A stretch of DNA of 64,000 nt from Shouchella tritolerans. GTDB lineage: Bacteria > Bacillota > Bacilli > Bacillales > Bacillaceae_D. This document shows, one piece after another, positions 1 through 8,812 of the stretch. The DNA is taken from positions 310,001-374,000 of the forward strand of contig NZ_JAODPB010000004.1 of the NCBI RefSeq assembly GCF_025770735.1, read 5' to 3'. How positions within the stretch are numbered: position 1 is the first letter of the stretch; every line of letters starts with the position of its first letter. The position numbers and the translations under genes are program-made. A model generated the notes under the pieces. The model was not told the DNA's origin. It did not search any database and saw only the letters and a list, made by a program, of their open reading frames with translations.

Positions 1-10
1 TGCCTGCCTC

Positions 11-60
11 CTCCCCCACTTTCTACCCTTAACTTACCACAACCCTCCACTTTTCACCAC
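11..60 (-). promoter_or_regulatory. MraZ-box-like direct repeat array upstream of mraZ
   Basis: Read on the minus strand, consecutive 10-base units begin GTGGT, GTGGA, GTGGT, AAGGG and AGTGG (units at 51-60, 41-50, 31-40, 21-30 and 11-20). MraZ proteins bind tandem TGGG/GTGG-type repeats with 10-bp periodicity in front of their own dcw operon. In Bacillus bshC is directly followed by mraZ, so mraZ should start just left of position 1. The last unit runs into a GGGGGAGGAGG stretch that may be its ribosome binding site. The repeat is seen; its function is inferred from family knowledge and synteny. Confidence 0.6.
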
Positions 61-91
61 CTTATCGTGTAATTTTCCACAGAATTAAAAA

Positions 92-116
92 AAATCCTGC
101 TCACAGAGCAGGATTT
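92..116 (-). terminator. Rho-independent terminator after bshC
   Basis: Perfect 11-bp stem (92-102 with 106-116) around a 3-base loop. It is followed on the minus strand by a run of T residues (A-run at 87-94 on the plus strand). It separates bshC from the mraZ operator array. Confidence 0.85.
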
Positions 117-150
117 CACATACATTTTCGGTTGACACAAGCTGACAAGA

Positions 151-1773
151 TTACACGTAAAAAACAAGATGGGCGCCCGTATGGGGCGGGTTTTTCTCAA
201 GCAAACGGGAAAAGATGTCTATCCCTGCTGTATTTAACAGAATGAACGAATGTAAGATTCGCTCTTGCGGTGCATCTTTCGGACATAGCCACGTAATCGC
301 TTCATCGTATTTGCTCAGTCCTACTTGATGCTGTTCCCGTATTTCCCGTTCCATTCGTTCTTTCAAAAAGGCAAGTTGCCCTTGAATAAATGCGCGGTTT
401 TTCTCGCCCATTTTTTGCAATGTCGGGCTAATCTCGCCGGCCAGTTCCCTAAAAGGCAGATGGGCTGCTTCAATTGCTTCAGCGGCCGCTTGTGCCCTTT
501 GCGCGACTGGATAAGAATGTTGGCTCGCAAGCCACGCTTCTTTGAGCTTTTCTCCATCGCCATAAATGTAGGTTTCTGCCGCTTCTTTGCTTTCGCGCAA
601 ATGCTTTTCGACCCGGGAAGGGACGAACGTGGCCGATAATCTCGGAATAATAGGCGTCAGTTTATAATCAAACAGGGCAAACACGTCTTTCAATGTCGCC
701 CAATAGGCAAGTTCGCCAGGTCCAGCCACAAAAGCAAGCGTAGGCAGCAGCCATTCTTGCATAAGCGGGCGTGTGACGACATTATTGCTAAAGCGTTGTG
801 GATGGCTGTCCACTTCCGCAAGCAACTCGTCTTTTGTAAATTGCCGGCCAGCTTCCCTGACATAAAAACGGCCAGCTTCGTAATCAAGACGGCGCCGTTT
901 GCCATCGAGCATATAAAACAGATGGGCGTTTTGCTTTTCTGTCGCGATCGGAGCTGGATAGCCCTTTTCTACGAAGCGCGCTTCCCCGGCGACTTGGCAT
1001 TCTTGCAAAGCGTCGACTTTACGTATCAACTCCTTGAAAAAAGGACGTTCAATGGCCCGTAATTTTGGATCATTGCTATCTAGAAAAAGCAAGCCTTCAC
1101 GGTAAAAAAGCTCATGCATCAGCAATTTGAAGAATTCTGTATAGGTACTGGCTGTAGCTGCTGCCTGTGTGGCAATTGCTTTCAGCGTGTTTGTGTAGCT
1201 CGTTTCAGGCAAAGAGGAAAACAGCTTTGCCAAAAATGCGTCTAACTCCTTTTTGGGAAGAACTTTTGTGCTGGCAGCTTCTCCGTTCGGTTCGTCCCCT
1301 AACATCAGCTTTTTCCACATGCCGCCTTTTAAATAATGGACATATCGAACTTCGTCTAAGTCATGATCTTCTCCGGCAATCCAAAAAAGTGGTACAACAG
1401 GTTGGTTTAACGTTTCCTCATACTGTTTCGCCTGTAAAATGACGCTCATCGCTTTATAAGCTGTATACAGGGGGCCAGTCATGAGCCCAGCTTGTTGCCC
1501 CGCCACAACGACTAATGCATTTTCCTGCTTGAGTTTATGTATGTTGTCCATACAAGCCTCTCGCTTCCTTAATGGCGCATGGCGGGCTTCAAGCAAGCGA
1601 CAAAGCGCCTGACGATGGGAAAAAGAGCGCTTTGCCAAATCTTCACTCCGCTCTCGCTCCCAGCCATTCGTTTTCCATCTATACGAGAACAGATCGCTGC
1701 ATTGATCTGGTTGGTTGACATATTCAGCTAAGAACCCCGTTAAACGCCGTGTGTCCAACGCCTCAATTCTCAT
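151..1773 (-). CDS. bshC: Bacillithiol biosynthesis cysteine-adding enzyme BshC
   Basis: Putative ligase for the last step of bacillithiol synthesis, adding cysteine to glucosaminyl-malate in the cytosol. The protein is about 540 residues, the usual family length. It has the typical N-terminal core around residues 90-110 (VAGQQAGLMTGPLY) and a helical, charged stretch near the C-terminus that forms a coiled coil in the family. The ATG at 1773 is chosen because GAGGGG lies eight bases upstream; a TTG two codons earlier is possible. It follows the DUF3397 gene by about 85 bases and precedes the mraZ operator, the same place as yllA/bshC in B. subtilis. The assignment rests on recognised family sequence and synteny. 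Confidence 0.93.
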   Translation of the reverse strand: MRIEALDTRRLTGFLAEYVNQPDQCSDLFSYRWKTNGWERERSEDLAKRSFSHRQALCRLLEARHAPLRKREACMDNIHKLKQENALVVVAGQQAGLMTGPLYTAYKAMSVILQAKQYEETLNQPVVPLFWIAGEDHDLDEVRYVHYLKGGMWKKLMLGDEPNGEAASTKVLPKKELDAFLAKLFSSLPETSYTNTLKAIATQAAATASTYTEFFKLLMHELFYREGLLFLDSNDPKLRAIERPFFKELIRKVDALQECQVAGEARFVEKGYPAPIATEKQNAHLFYMLDGKRRRLDYEAGRFYVREAGRQFTKDELLAEVDSHPQRFSNNVVTRPLMQEWLLPTLAFVAGPGELAYWATLKDVFALFDYKLTPIIPRLSATFVPSRVEKHLRESKEAAETYIYGDGEKLKEAWLASQHSYPVAQRAQAAAEAIEAAHLPFRELAGEISPTLQKMGEKNRAFIQGQLAFLKERMEREIREQHQVGLSKYDEAITWLCPKDAPQERILHSFILLNTAGIDIFSRLLEKNPPHTGAHLVFYV

Positions 1774-1859
1774 TTTCAATTCCCCTCAATTCCTGTGACC
1801 TTATCGTGTTCCATCATAGCAAAAACAGCAAGCGCAACCAAATAAGTTGCTTTACCACT

Positions 1860-2240
1860 TTAAGCGAACACGACACGGTCAAAAAATGCTGCCCCTAGCA
1901 GAAAAAGGTACAATAGGCTAGAAAGGAGAAATAAACTGCGCCAAGCTGCAGTCGTTTTCTTTTTCGGCGTTCCAGTCGGGTGGACCCAATGCATAAACAG
2001 AAACAGCGCCACTGTTAAAACGGCAATAAAAACGATCGCGAGCCAAGCTCCATGCTCTGGCCATAGCTCATGGCATATAAAAACAACAGCCAGCAAGAAA
2101 AACGGCAGTGTCCAATCGCTCGCATTGCGGATTGCTTTTCGCTTTGGTTGCCAACGGAGCAAAACGAAGCAGACAAGTAGCCAAGGCAAGAGCGGGAATG
2201 TTACAAATGTCGCGATAATAGCTGACACAGCTGTCGTCAT
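1860..2240 (-). CDS. DUF3397 family membrane protein
   Basis: A 126-residue hydrophobic protein with about four predicted membrane segments, roughly residues 5-28, 45-62, 65-85 and 102-123, with basic residues between the first two. It matches the DUF3397 family of Bacillaceae, whose function is unknown. The ATG overlaps the panE stop by four bases (ATGA), so it is probably translated from the same mRNA as panE and bshC. No catalytic motif is visible. A role in the cell envelope near the dcw cluster is possible but unsupported. Confidence 0.75.
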   Translation of the reverse strand: MTTAVSAIIATFVTFPLLPWLLVCFVLLRWQPKRKAIRNASDWTLPFFLLAVVFICHELWPEHGAWLAIVFIAVLTVALFLFMHWVHPTGTPKKKTTAAWRSLFLLSSLLYLFLLGAAFFDRVVFA

Positions 2241-3124
2241 CTCGTCTCACCTCTACTCAGAAGTTGATACAAAAATAATAAGCGTGGCGTATGAATTTGT
2301 TTCTTTTCGCCAAGGCGGATAAGATAACCTAAAATGGCATCAAGCTCTAGCTTCCGCCCCTGCTGATAGTCGACAAGCATCGAAGACTGGTTATTAGCGG
2401 TCTTCTTACATACCGCTACTACATAATGCCATAGGGCTTCGTCATCATCGCGTTCAAGTACAGCTACCGCTTCATGGAATACGCTTTTCATGGCTGCCAT
2501 ATAGCCCTGTTGTTCAATTAAAGCGCCGTTTCTTTCACCAGTAATGGCTGTTAATGGATTAATGCACGCATTAGCAATCAGTTTTTTTTCGAGAATCGGT
2601 TTGTAGGCGGGGAATGTATGTATGTGCAAAATCTGCCCATCGGCGGCATTGCCAATAACAGCAATGTCTTGTTCCGTCATTCTTTTAAAAGGGGCGATCT
2701 TCAGGCTGCCAAGCCCTCTTACTTCAACTACAGCGTCGCCTTCTTTGAACAGCCCGTATTCCAATACACCGACTGCCACCCTTCCCGTTAGATGGGCAAT
2801 CTCCTCTAAATGGCCCATGCCATTTTGTACAAACAACCATCTTGTTTGATTGTACGCCAATGACTCGCCCATCGCTACTGCACTTGGTACATCATAAGAT
2901 TTGACAGCGCACACAATCAGGTCAAACGGTTTCGTGCCCATGCCTACTTGTGTGCTCACTTTTTTTTCAGCTTCTGTTTTCCCTTTTAATGAAATACCGC
3001 GGTCTTCTAATAGAGCGGCTTGTTCTGCCCGTTTTGTTACTAAAACAACATCTTGTCCTGGGCGCTTAAAACTAGCTGCTAAAAATAAGCCTACAGCCCC
3101 AGCTCCGATTACTGCAATTTTCAC
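2237..3124 (-). CDS. panE: 2-dehydropantoate 2-reductase
   Basis: Reduces ketopantoate to pantoate with NADPH, a step of pantothenate and CoA synthesis. The 295-residue protein begins with a Rossmann nucleotide-binding motif (GAGAVGLFLA, residues 7-16). It has the family-typical VKSYD segment near residue 74 and the C-terminal helical domain with KLIANACINPLTAITGE around residues 180-196, which carries the substrate-binding and catalytic Lys/Asn. It starts with GTG, preceded by GAGGGG. It heads a minus-strand operon with the DUF3397 gene and bshC. It corresponds to ylbQ of B. subtilis, where panE lies at the same place. It could be a close ketopantoate reductase paralogue, but the context favours panE. 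Confidence 0.88.
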   Translation of the reverse strand: MKIAVIGAGAVGLFLAASFKRPGQDVVLVTKRAEQAALLEDRGISLKGKTEAEKKVSTQVGMGTKPFDLIVCAVKSYDVPSAVAMGESLAYNQTRWLFVQNGMGHLEEIAHLTGRVAVGVLEYGLFKEGDAVVEVRGLGSLKIAPFKRMTEQDIAVIGNAADGQILHIHTFPAYKPILEKKLIANACINPLTAITGERNGALIEQQGYMAAMKSVFHEAVAVLERDDDEALWHYVVAVCKKTANNQSSMLVDYQQGRKLELDAILGYLIRLGEKKQIHTPRLLFLYQLLSRGETR

Positions 3125-3154
3125 AAAATGACCCCTCTTTTTTTAGTTGGTCCT

Positions 3155-3163
3155 ATTGTATCA
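3155..3163 (-). promoter_or_regulatory. Extended -10 promoter candidate for panE operon
   Basis: On the minus strand TGATACAAT forms an extended -10 element (TGN plus TACAAT) 31 bases upstream of the panE GTG. No strong -35 is visible. Confidence 0.45.
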
Positions 3164-3276
3164 CAGCCAAGTTCATAGATTACCATCATTGGCGAACTTT
3201 TTCGTTTCTAATGCGTTTTCATTTGTTTTCTAGTAAAATAGAAGAGGAAGAGTAAAGGTACTGAAGGAGGATGACT

Positions 3277-3774
3277 ATGACCATTAAAGTGGAGCGCTTG
3301 CTCGTCAACTACAAGACATTAGAAGAGTTTCGCCATTTCAGAGACTATGGGGCTGCCGAGCTTTCCATGAAAGACGATTTAAACGACAGCATTATTGAAA
3401 ACGACAGCGAATCTCCTTTTTATGGCATTTATTACGGAAAAAAACTAGTTGCGCGAATGAGTTTATACAAAATTGACGGCAACTTTGACCGCTATTTTGA
3501 CCCTCCGCAAGACTACTTGGAATTGTGGAAACTTGAAGTACTTGAGCCTTACCGTGGTCGAGGTTACGGGCGGGCACTCGTTGACTTTGCCAAAAGCTTC
3601 GGCCTGCCAGTTAAAACGAATGCGCGCCAAAGCACAGGCGAATTCTGGAGCAAACTTGGGTTCGAGCCCATTACTTACAATGAAGCACGAGATCGGGGCG
3701 AGAGCCCGTATGTATGGTTTCCTCAAGGCGTGCAAGAACAAACAACAAAGCCTGAGCAAGCAAGGGCAGAATAA
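3277..3774 (+). CDS. ylbP: GNAT family N-acetyltransferase (YlbP-like)
   Basis: A 165-residue acetyl-CoA-dependent N-acetyltransferase of unknown substrate. The acetyl-CoA binding signature is seen as YRGRGYGRALVDFAKS near residues 92-107, preceded by the beta strand LEVL. The ATG at 3277 is preferred over the one at 3271 because GAAGGAGG then sits six bases upstream. It lies between panE and rsfA as ylbP does in B. subtilis, on the opposite strand to both, and ends in a strong bidirectional terminator. Family membership is clear; the substrate cannot be read from the sequence. Confidence 0.82.
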   Translation: MTIKVERLLVNYKTLEEFRHFRDYGAAELSMKDDLNDSIIENDSESPFYGIYYGKKLVARMSLYKIDGNFDRYFDPPQDYLELWKLEVLEPYRGRGYGRALVDFAKSFGLPVKTNARQSTGEFWSKLGFEPITYNEARDRGESPYVWFPQGVQEQTTKPEQARAE

Positions 3775-3775
3775 T

Positions 3776-3816
3776 CAAAAAACAAGCCGCTATTTATGTT
3801 AGCGGCTTGTTTTTTG
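3776..3816. terminator. Bidirectional terminator between ylbP and rsfA
   Basis: Perfect 17-bp stem (3776-3792 with 3800-3816) around a 7-base loop, with a T-run in the right arm and the matching A-run in the left arm. It serves the convergent ylbP and rsfA genes. Confidence 0.92.
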
Positions 3817-3838
3817 ATTGATAAGTTGACATCGTCCA

Positions 3839-4387
3839 TTAGACTGTGCCTTCTCCATCTGTGTTCGTCCATTTTCGAGCACGCTCCATAATTTCCAACA
3901 GTGCACGGTAATCGTCTGCAATCACTTGTTTTTCTTTTTTTATTTTTTCTAACTCTTGTTTCAAACGCTCGTTTTCTTCTCGTAACCGTGTCGCTTCTGC
4001 TTGGCTATGTTGTTGTTCTTTAAGCACCTGCAAAAACGCAATGACTTCGTCTAAATCTATGTTGTTGGCTGTAGGCACTGCTTTTTCCTCAGCTGCTCTT
4101 TGCATAACGGCCTTGTCGCTAGTCGTTCCAGCCTTTGCCCTTGTTTTTGCTTGCTCTCTTTTCTTAGCAGCCCTTTGTTTCTTGGCAAGTGCCACCTCAG
4201 CTTCATACTTTTTGCGAATGGTTGAATTCCAACGAAACCCGCAAGCCGCACTAGTCCGCGATAATTTTTCTGCAGTTTCTTCAAATGCAGCAAGCTGAGT
4301 ACTGCCTTCCCGAATATGGCGAAGCACCGTTTCGGCAAGGAGCAAATCATCTTCCTGCGCCCACGCATCTTGGCGGTTAGCTGTCAT
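3839..4387 (-). CDS. rsfA: RsfA family prespore transcriptional regulator
   Basis: A regulator that fine-tunes sigma-F-dependent transcription in the forespore of B. subtilis (ylbO). The 182-residue protein has a Myb/SANT-like N-terminal helix-turn-helix ([20 protein letters not shown] through about residue 65, with [13 protein letters not shown]). A charged linker follows, then a C-terminal coiled coil (residues about 130-170) rich in Glu and Lys. The ATG is preceded by GAGGAGG at good spacing. It sits between ylbP and rpmF as in B. subtilis. No sigma-F promoter of convincing quality is seen upstream. Confidence 0.85.
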   Translation of the reverse strand: MTANRQDAWAQEDDLLLAETVLRHIREGSTQLAAFEETAEKLSRTSAACGFRWNSTIRKKYEAEVALAKKQRAAKKREQAKTRAKAGTTSDKAVMQRAAEEKAVPTANNIDLDEVIAFLQVLKEQQHSQAEATRLREENERLKQELEKIKKEKQVIADDYRALLEIMERARKWTNTDGEGTV

Positions 4388-4690
4388 TGTTTGTCCTCCT
4401 CTTTTTTTCCTATACTAATGGGCTTAAATACCCCAGTGAAAGCCGATGGACGCTCGCCACGCATTTTCCTCTATTTGGGATGGATCAGTACGGTTTTTTA
4501 GCAAAGCTGCTTGTCTCCGACTCTAGGCAATCGAATCAAAACGGCAACGGCCTAGCTAAACGGCTTGTTGTATAGCATGGCGATAGACGAAAAAATCGGT
4601 TCTTTTACTAAAATCTATGCTTTCCTCTGGTAAAATAGACGTTTTCTATTAAACCAGATTACCCTATTTTGCTGAATATTATTCAAAAAA
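4388..4690. other. Gene-free stretch with an imperfect inverted repeat
   Basis: No credible gene is present between rsfA and rpmF. An inverted repeat (4627-4639 with 4645-4657, eleven paired bases and a two-by-two internal mismatch) lies about 240 bases upstream of rsfA. It lacks a T-run, so it looks more like an operator or structured leader than a terminator. Confidence 0.4.
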
Positions 4691-4720
4691 AAAGCAGAAA
4701 GCCTGGAGGCTCTCTGCTTT
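4691..4720 (-). terminator. Terminator after rpmF
   Basis: A 13-bp stem with one mismatch (4691-4703 with 4708-4720) starts at the rpmF stop codon. On the minus strand it is followed by nine T residues. Confidence 0.9.
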
Positions 4721-4892
4721 ACTTAGATGCTACTTTTTCACCCTTGTATGTTCCACACGCTTTGCAGACGCGGTGAGAAAGTTTGTACTCTCCGCACTCT
4801 GGGCATTCCACCATACCTGGCACTTCTAATTTAAAGTGCGTACGGCGTTTATTTTTCCTTGTTTTAGAAGTTCTTCTAAACGGTACTGCCAT
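4719..4892 (-). CDS. rpmF: 50S ribosomal protein L32 (zinc-ribbon form)
   Basis: A 57-residue basic protein of the large ribosomal subunit. It starts [19 protein letters not shown], as is typical of L32. It contains CPEC and CKAC pairs, so it is the zinc-binding (C+) paralogue rather than the zinc-independent form. The ATG at 4892 has AAGGAGGTG upstream; a longer in-frame reading has no family support. It is downstream of ylbN on the same strand, the usual ylbN-rpmF pair. Confidence 0.96.
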   Translation of the reverse strand: MAVPFRRTSKTRKNKRRTHFKLEVPGMVECPECGEYKLSHRVCKACGTYKGEKVASK

Positions 4893-4929
4893 TGTTAACA
4901 CCTCCTTCAAGCATTCGGACGATACAGTA

Positions 4930-5445
4930 TTACTCTTTATCAAAAAATTTTGCTAGATCAGCGAGCCGCGGGTCAATCCGCTCTTTTTTCTCCTTGTCTG
5001 TCACAAGCTCCCAACCATTTCCTGATGGGGGCGCCTGCACGTCTGAAGGATTGTCCGCAAAGACTTGAATCGGTATGTTCACAAAGATCCGCTCTTTCAT
5101 AACTGGCAGCAAATCAATCTTTTCACCTGTATACGTGTACGTATCCTCTACTTCAAGCTCCGGCGGAGGCAATTCTCCTTCGGGCACAAAATGCGCTTCT
5201 TCCTTTAGCTCATATGGCCAAACAACGTCGGCTAATGTCCGTGAGCAAGGAAGCGTCAGCTCTCCTTTTAAAGTAAACGAAAACGAGTATACATTTCGCT
5301 TTGCTGACACTGTCCCATTTATTTGAATGGGGCTCGCCGCTCGTACATCTTGATGTTCAGTAAGATCGTCTTCCACTTCGATCGTTTGCTCGAAATGAAT
5401 GGGCTCATAGCGAGCCTGTTGCAACTGCTGAACATTCCATTCCAT
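4930..5445 (-). CDS. ylbN: YceD/DUF177 family protein YlbN
   Basis: A 171-residue protein of the DUF177 (YceD) family, which is nearly always encoded directly before rpmF. Plant and bacterial relatives have been linked to 23S rRNA or large-subunit maturation. The central strand [16 protein letters not shown] (about residues 60-75) contains the conserved Cys of the family, and an acidic segment follows. The start is ATG with AGGTG upstream. rpmF begins about 37 bases downstream, so the two are probably co-transcribed. The molecular role here is inferred from the pairing only. Confidence 0.85.
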   Translation of the reverse strand: MEWNVQQLQQARYEPIHFEQTIEVEDDLTEHQDVRAASPIQINGTVSAKRNVYSFSFTLKGELTLPCSRTLADVVWPYELKEEAHFVPEGELPPPELEVEDTYTYTGEKIDLLPVMKERIFVNIPIQVFADNPSDVQAPPSGNGWELVTDKEKKERIDPRLADLAKFFDKE

Positions 5446-5628
5446 ACTTAATTCACCTCATAAGGCAACAAAAATCATTATAAAACCAAGGCTTCATAAT
5501 GTCAATCTTTTTTCTTTACAGTTACTGCCGTTTCCCTTAACGCTGCCATAGGTTATAATTTACCCAAGTACGTCCCATTTTAGCATGCGGGACGACTATG
5601 CGCAAAATCAAGAGGAGGGCTTATAGGC

Positions 5629-6846
5629 GTGAGAGCACTTGGTTTAGTTGTAGAATACAATCCATTCCATAATGGCCATCTGCACCACTTGACACAAGCA
5701 AAGCAGCAAACAGGCGCAGACGTGGTCGTGGCTGTCATGAGTGGCACTTTTTTGCAACGGGGCGAACCAGCGCTTTTATCACGCTGGTATCGGGCAGAAA
5801 TGGCATTGGCTGCTGGAGCCGACCTCGTTGTTGAACTCCCTTATGCTTATTCCGTACAGACGGCAGAGCGCTTCGCTGAAGGCGCAGTTACGATCTTAGC
5901 TGCACTCCGTTGTTCTGTGCTAAATTTTGGCAGTGAGAAAGGAGAAATGGCTCCTTTTTATGCACTTACCGAGTTTATGAACGACCACCAAGCAGCATAC
6001 GATCACCATGTGAAACAGTTTTTAAAAAATGGGGTTTCGTACCCAAAAGCAAGCGCACAAGCCTTTTCCATGCTGTCTGGACACGAAAAAGTGCTGGGAT
6101 TAGATAAGCCGAACAATATTCTTGGTTACCATTACGTGAAAGCGATCCAACGCCTTGGAATCAGCATGGAAGCAACGACAACGTTGCGTATTCAAGCCGG
6201 CTACCATGACGAGCAGCTTGCTGGACCAATAGCGAGCGCAACGGCAATCCGCAAAGCGCTATTGTCTGGCGAAAACATTGAGACAGCCGTGCCTGCGCAC
6301 ACAGCACGCCTGATTCAAACGTATAGGCGCCGTTACCGGATGTTGCATACATGGGAGCATTATTTCCCCTTTCTCCAGTACAAAGTACTGACAACGCCAC
6401 TTGCTGAATTGGCCAAAACGGCTGAATGCAGTGAAGGGCTTGAACACCGCTTAAGAGATTCACTATTTAGCGCCTCTTCCTTCCAAGACTGGCTATCAGC
6501 CGCGAAAACGAAACGCTATACACAAACGAGGCTCCAACGTTTGTTTGCCCATTTGTTAACGGGCACAACTGCAGAAGAGAATACGGCTATCCAACAAAAC
6601 GGTCCCGCTTACATTCGCCTTCTCGGTATGAGCGAAACAGGCAAAACATACATAAGGGAACACAAAAAAACCTTTTCCTTGCCCCTCGTTACAAGACAAG
6701 CAGAACTGCGCCGCTACGGGCAAGCAGGGGAACAAGAACTTCGCATTAGCCAGTGTTACTGGCTGCCATTGCCACCACAGGCGCTAAAACAGGAAATCAC
6801 TCGAGAATTCCAGCAAAAGCCCATTAATTGGGAAAAGCGCAGCTAA
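5629..6846 (+). CDS. tmcAL: tRNA(Met) cytidine acetate ligase TmcAL (YlbM)
   Basis: Uses ATP and acetate to make N4-acetylcytidine at the wobble position of elongator tRNA-Met. The 405-residue protein opens with a nucleotidyltransferase-like HxGH signature ([13 protein letters not shown], residues 9-21). It also has the [15 protein letters not shown] segment (about residues 35-49) and SATAIRKAL, which are typical of the family. The start is GTG, with AGAGGAGG eleven bases upstream. It stands alone on the plus strand opposite ylbN and ylbL, the ylbM position of B. subtilis. Confidence 0.92.
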   Translation: MRALGLVVEYNPFHNGHLHHLTQAKQQTGADVVVAVMSGTFLQRGEPALLSRWYRAEMALAAGADLVVELPYAYSVQTAERFAEGAVTILAALRCSVLNFGSEKGEMAPFYALTEFMNDHQAAYDHHVKQFLKNGVSYPKASAQAFSMLSGHEKVLGLDKPNNILGYHYVKAIQRLGISMEATTTLRIQAGYHDEQLAGPIASATAIRKALLSGENIETAVPAHTARLIQTYRRRYRMLHTWEHYFPFLQYKVLTTPLAELAKTAECSEGLEHRLRDSLFSASSFQDWLSAAKTKRYTQTRLQRLFAHLLTGTTAEENTAIQQNGPAYIRLLGMSETGKTYIREHKKTFSLPLVTRQAELRRYGQAGEQELRISQCYWLPLPPQALKQEITREFQQKPINWEKRS

Positions 6847-6851
6847 GATGC

Positions 6852-7904
6852 TTATGATGCTGCGCTTTCCTTTGGAGGAAGCCCTTTAAGGAAGCTAAGC
6901 GCTTCTTCCAATGTATCAACTGGAATGATTTCCATATTGCTGCCTATCGCTTCGGCGGCTGCTTTTGCCTCTTTATAATTGGAATGGTGCGCGCCATTTT
7001 CATTTGGGGCAAGAAAATAATCGGCGCCTTCCCGGTCAGCGGCAACCACCTTTTGCTTGGCTCCGCCAATTGGCCCAACATTTCCATCATCGTCAATCGT
7101 TCCTGTTCCTGCTATTTGGTATCCTTTTGTTAAGTCAATCTCAAGAAGCTGGCTATAAATTTCAAGGGCAAACATCAATCCCGCTGATGGGCCGCCAATG
7201 GAGCCTGCTGAAATCTCGACAGCCGGATCAAACCTTGCTGACCGTTTTGTTACTGGTCCAACTATGCCGATGCCGACTTGTCCGTCTTCGACACTTTGGT
7301 CTACAGGAAAAGTCGAAAAGGTAAACGTATCTGTGCGGATAGCCGTTCCCCGTTCATATGTTAGTTCTACCGTTTCGCCTTCCTTGTAATCGGAAATGTG
7401 GTCAAATAGCTCTTCCACTGTTTCGATCGTTTCGCCGTTCACTGCAGTAATCAAATCACCCGCTTCCAGCACACCGTCCGCCGACATACCAGGGACTACT
7501 CCTGTTACGAAAACGCCACTGTAATCAATTTCCACTTCGCCTTTGCCAGCAGCCCGATATGCCGCTATTTTTGCGCTCTCTTGCGAATTGTTCATCAGCA
7601 TAATTTGCCGCTCATCATATTCTTCATCGGAAATGTTCTTAGGAGCCGGAGAAAGTGAGCGAAATTGGCTAAACAGCGACCAAACAGCTAGCAACGGTGT
7701 CGCTCTTGCACTTCTGATAGTCGTCAACATGAAGGCACCAGTATCGTCTTTATAGCCTTCCTCTACCTCGATCATCCCCTCCAACGTTTGGGCAATCCCA
7801 GGTTGACTGTAATAATAAGGAAGCTCCAGCCGTCCAAGAACAACGATAATAATAAATAATAGCACCCAACGCTTCCAAGTAAACGTACGTCGCGTCCCTT
7901 CCAT
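6852..7904 (-). CDS. ylbL: SepM/YlbL family PDZ-Lon-type membrane serine protease
   Basis: A 350-residue membrane-anchored protease. It has one N-terminal membrane segment (about residues 11-25), a PDZ domain in the middle (around residues 125-200, VTGVVPGMSADGVLEAGDLITAVNG) and a C-terminal Lon-like S16 domain. The S16 domain shows the catalytic Ser in GGPSAGLMFAL (near residue 240) and the Lys in GGAKQKVVAA. In B. subtilis YlbL acts with CtpA to degrade the SOS division inhibitor YneA; streptococcal SepM processes a competence pheromone. It is three bases downstream of ylbK on the same strand and so probably co-transcribed. Confidence 0.9.
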   Translation of the reverse strand: MEGTRRTFTWKRWVLLFIIIVVLGRLELPYYYSQPGIAQTLEGMIEVEEGYKDDTGAFMLTTIRSARATPLLAVWSLFSQFRSLSPAPKNISDEEYDERQIMLMNNSQESAKIAAYRAAGKGEVEIDYSGVFVTGVVPGMSADGVLEAGDLITAVNGETIETVEELFDHISDYKEGETVELTYERGTAIRTDTFTFSTFPVDQSVEDGQVGIGIVGPVTKRSARFDPAVEISAGSIGGPSAGLMFALEIYSQLLEIDLTKGYQIAGTGTIDDDGNVGPIGGAKQKVVAADREGADYFLAPNENGAHHSNYKEAKAAAEAIGSNMEIIPVDTLEEALSFLKGLPPKESAAS

Positions 7905-7907
7905 CTC

Positions 7908-8690
7908 CTACCTCCATTGGTCAATCAACTTCAAAATCCCCGGGAGTTGTTCTCTGCATGCATCTGCCCCTTGCTTAATGAGCTGGTCTGTCTCTGAAAA
8001 GTCTAGCGGAGACGAGTGTTTAAGAATCGGCCGCAGCAGAATGTCACCGGCATGTTCCTGTTTCCGCGCTAACTCCCTTCCCATTACATCCATCGTTTGC
8101 ATGAGAATTTCATAGATTGAGGGCGATGTAAGTGTTGTTCGAAAATAGGAAACGTCAACAGCAATGACAATATCCGCCCCCATTTGGCGGACAACAGATA
8201 CTGGCACCCGTTCTACAACCCCGCCATCTACTAAAAGCTGCCCGTCCTGTTGGACAGGAACAAAAATGCCTGGAATCGACAGGCTTGCTCGAACCGCCTT
8301 AGCGACGTCTCCCTTTGACATCACCACTTTTTGGCCGCTTAAGAGATCGGTTGCTACCACTTGTACTGGCGGAAAAAGCGACTCCAGCTTTTTTCTTTTA
8401 GCCAGTAGACGAATAAGGCTTTCAATCTTTTGTCCAGCAATAAGCCCTTGTTTTGAGACCGTAAAATCCAAGTAATATTTTCGTTTGAAACGTTTTGCAA
8501 AAATTTCCATCGTTTCAACCGAATGGCCTACACCATACATAGTCGCGACCAGTGCCCCCATGCTGCTACCAGCTAGATAATCAATTCGAACGCCCGCTTC
8601 TGTAAGCGTCTTTAACACACCAATGTGGGCAAAGCCTCTAGCCCCGCCAGAACCAAGGGCCAGTCCAATCGTTGGCTTTTTGGCGCCCAT
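7908..8690 (-). CDS. ylbK: Patatin-like phospholipase family protein YlbK
   Basis: A 260-residue predicted acyl hydrolase. Family motifs are visible: oxyanion loop GSGGARGFAH near residue 14, nucleophile elbow GSSMG near residue 41 and the Asp of the dyad in VDGGVVERVP near residue 158. The ATG at 8690 is chosen because GGAGG lies eight bases upstream; the ATG two codons earlier is too close. It is upstream of ylbL with a three-base gap. No signal peptide is seen, so it probably acts in the cytosol or at the inner membrane face. The substrate is unknown. Confidence 0.85.
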   Translation of the reverse strand: MGAKKPTIGLALGSGGARGFAHIGVLKTLTEAGVRIDYLAGSSMGALVATMYGVGHSVETMEIFAKRFKRKYYLDFTVSKQGLIAGQKIESLIRLLAKRKKLESLFPPVQVVATDLLSGQKVVMSKGDVAKAVRASLSIPGIFVPVQQDGQLLVDGGVVERVPVSVVRQMGADIVIAVDVSYFRTTLTSPSIYEILMQTMDVMGRELARKQEHAGDILLRPILKHSSPLDFSETDQLIKQGADACREQLPGILKLIDQWR

Positions 8691-8812
8691 AGGCATTTCC
8701 TCCTTATTGTACTCGTTCGCTTAACGTGTTTCAATCTTATGGTCTAAACCAAACCGTTATGCGTATATTTAAGAGGACAGGCATCAGCTATGAAAAAGGA
8801 GGACGCCCATTC

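Noticed and set aside
4388-4440. Sigma-F-like promoter directly before rsfA (GTATT, 16 bases, GGAAAAAAA)
   Set aside because: The predicted start would fall inside the ribosome site, leaving no usable leader.
4316-4575. Two overlapping plus-strand frames of about 60 codons in the rsfA-rpmF gap
   Set aside because: Both run out of or beside the rsfA 5' end, lack Shine-Dalgarno sites and have biased composition unlike the real genes.
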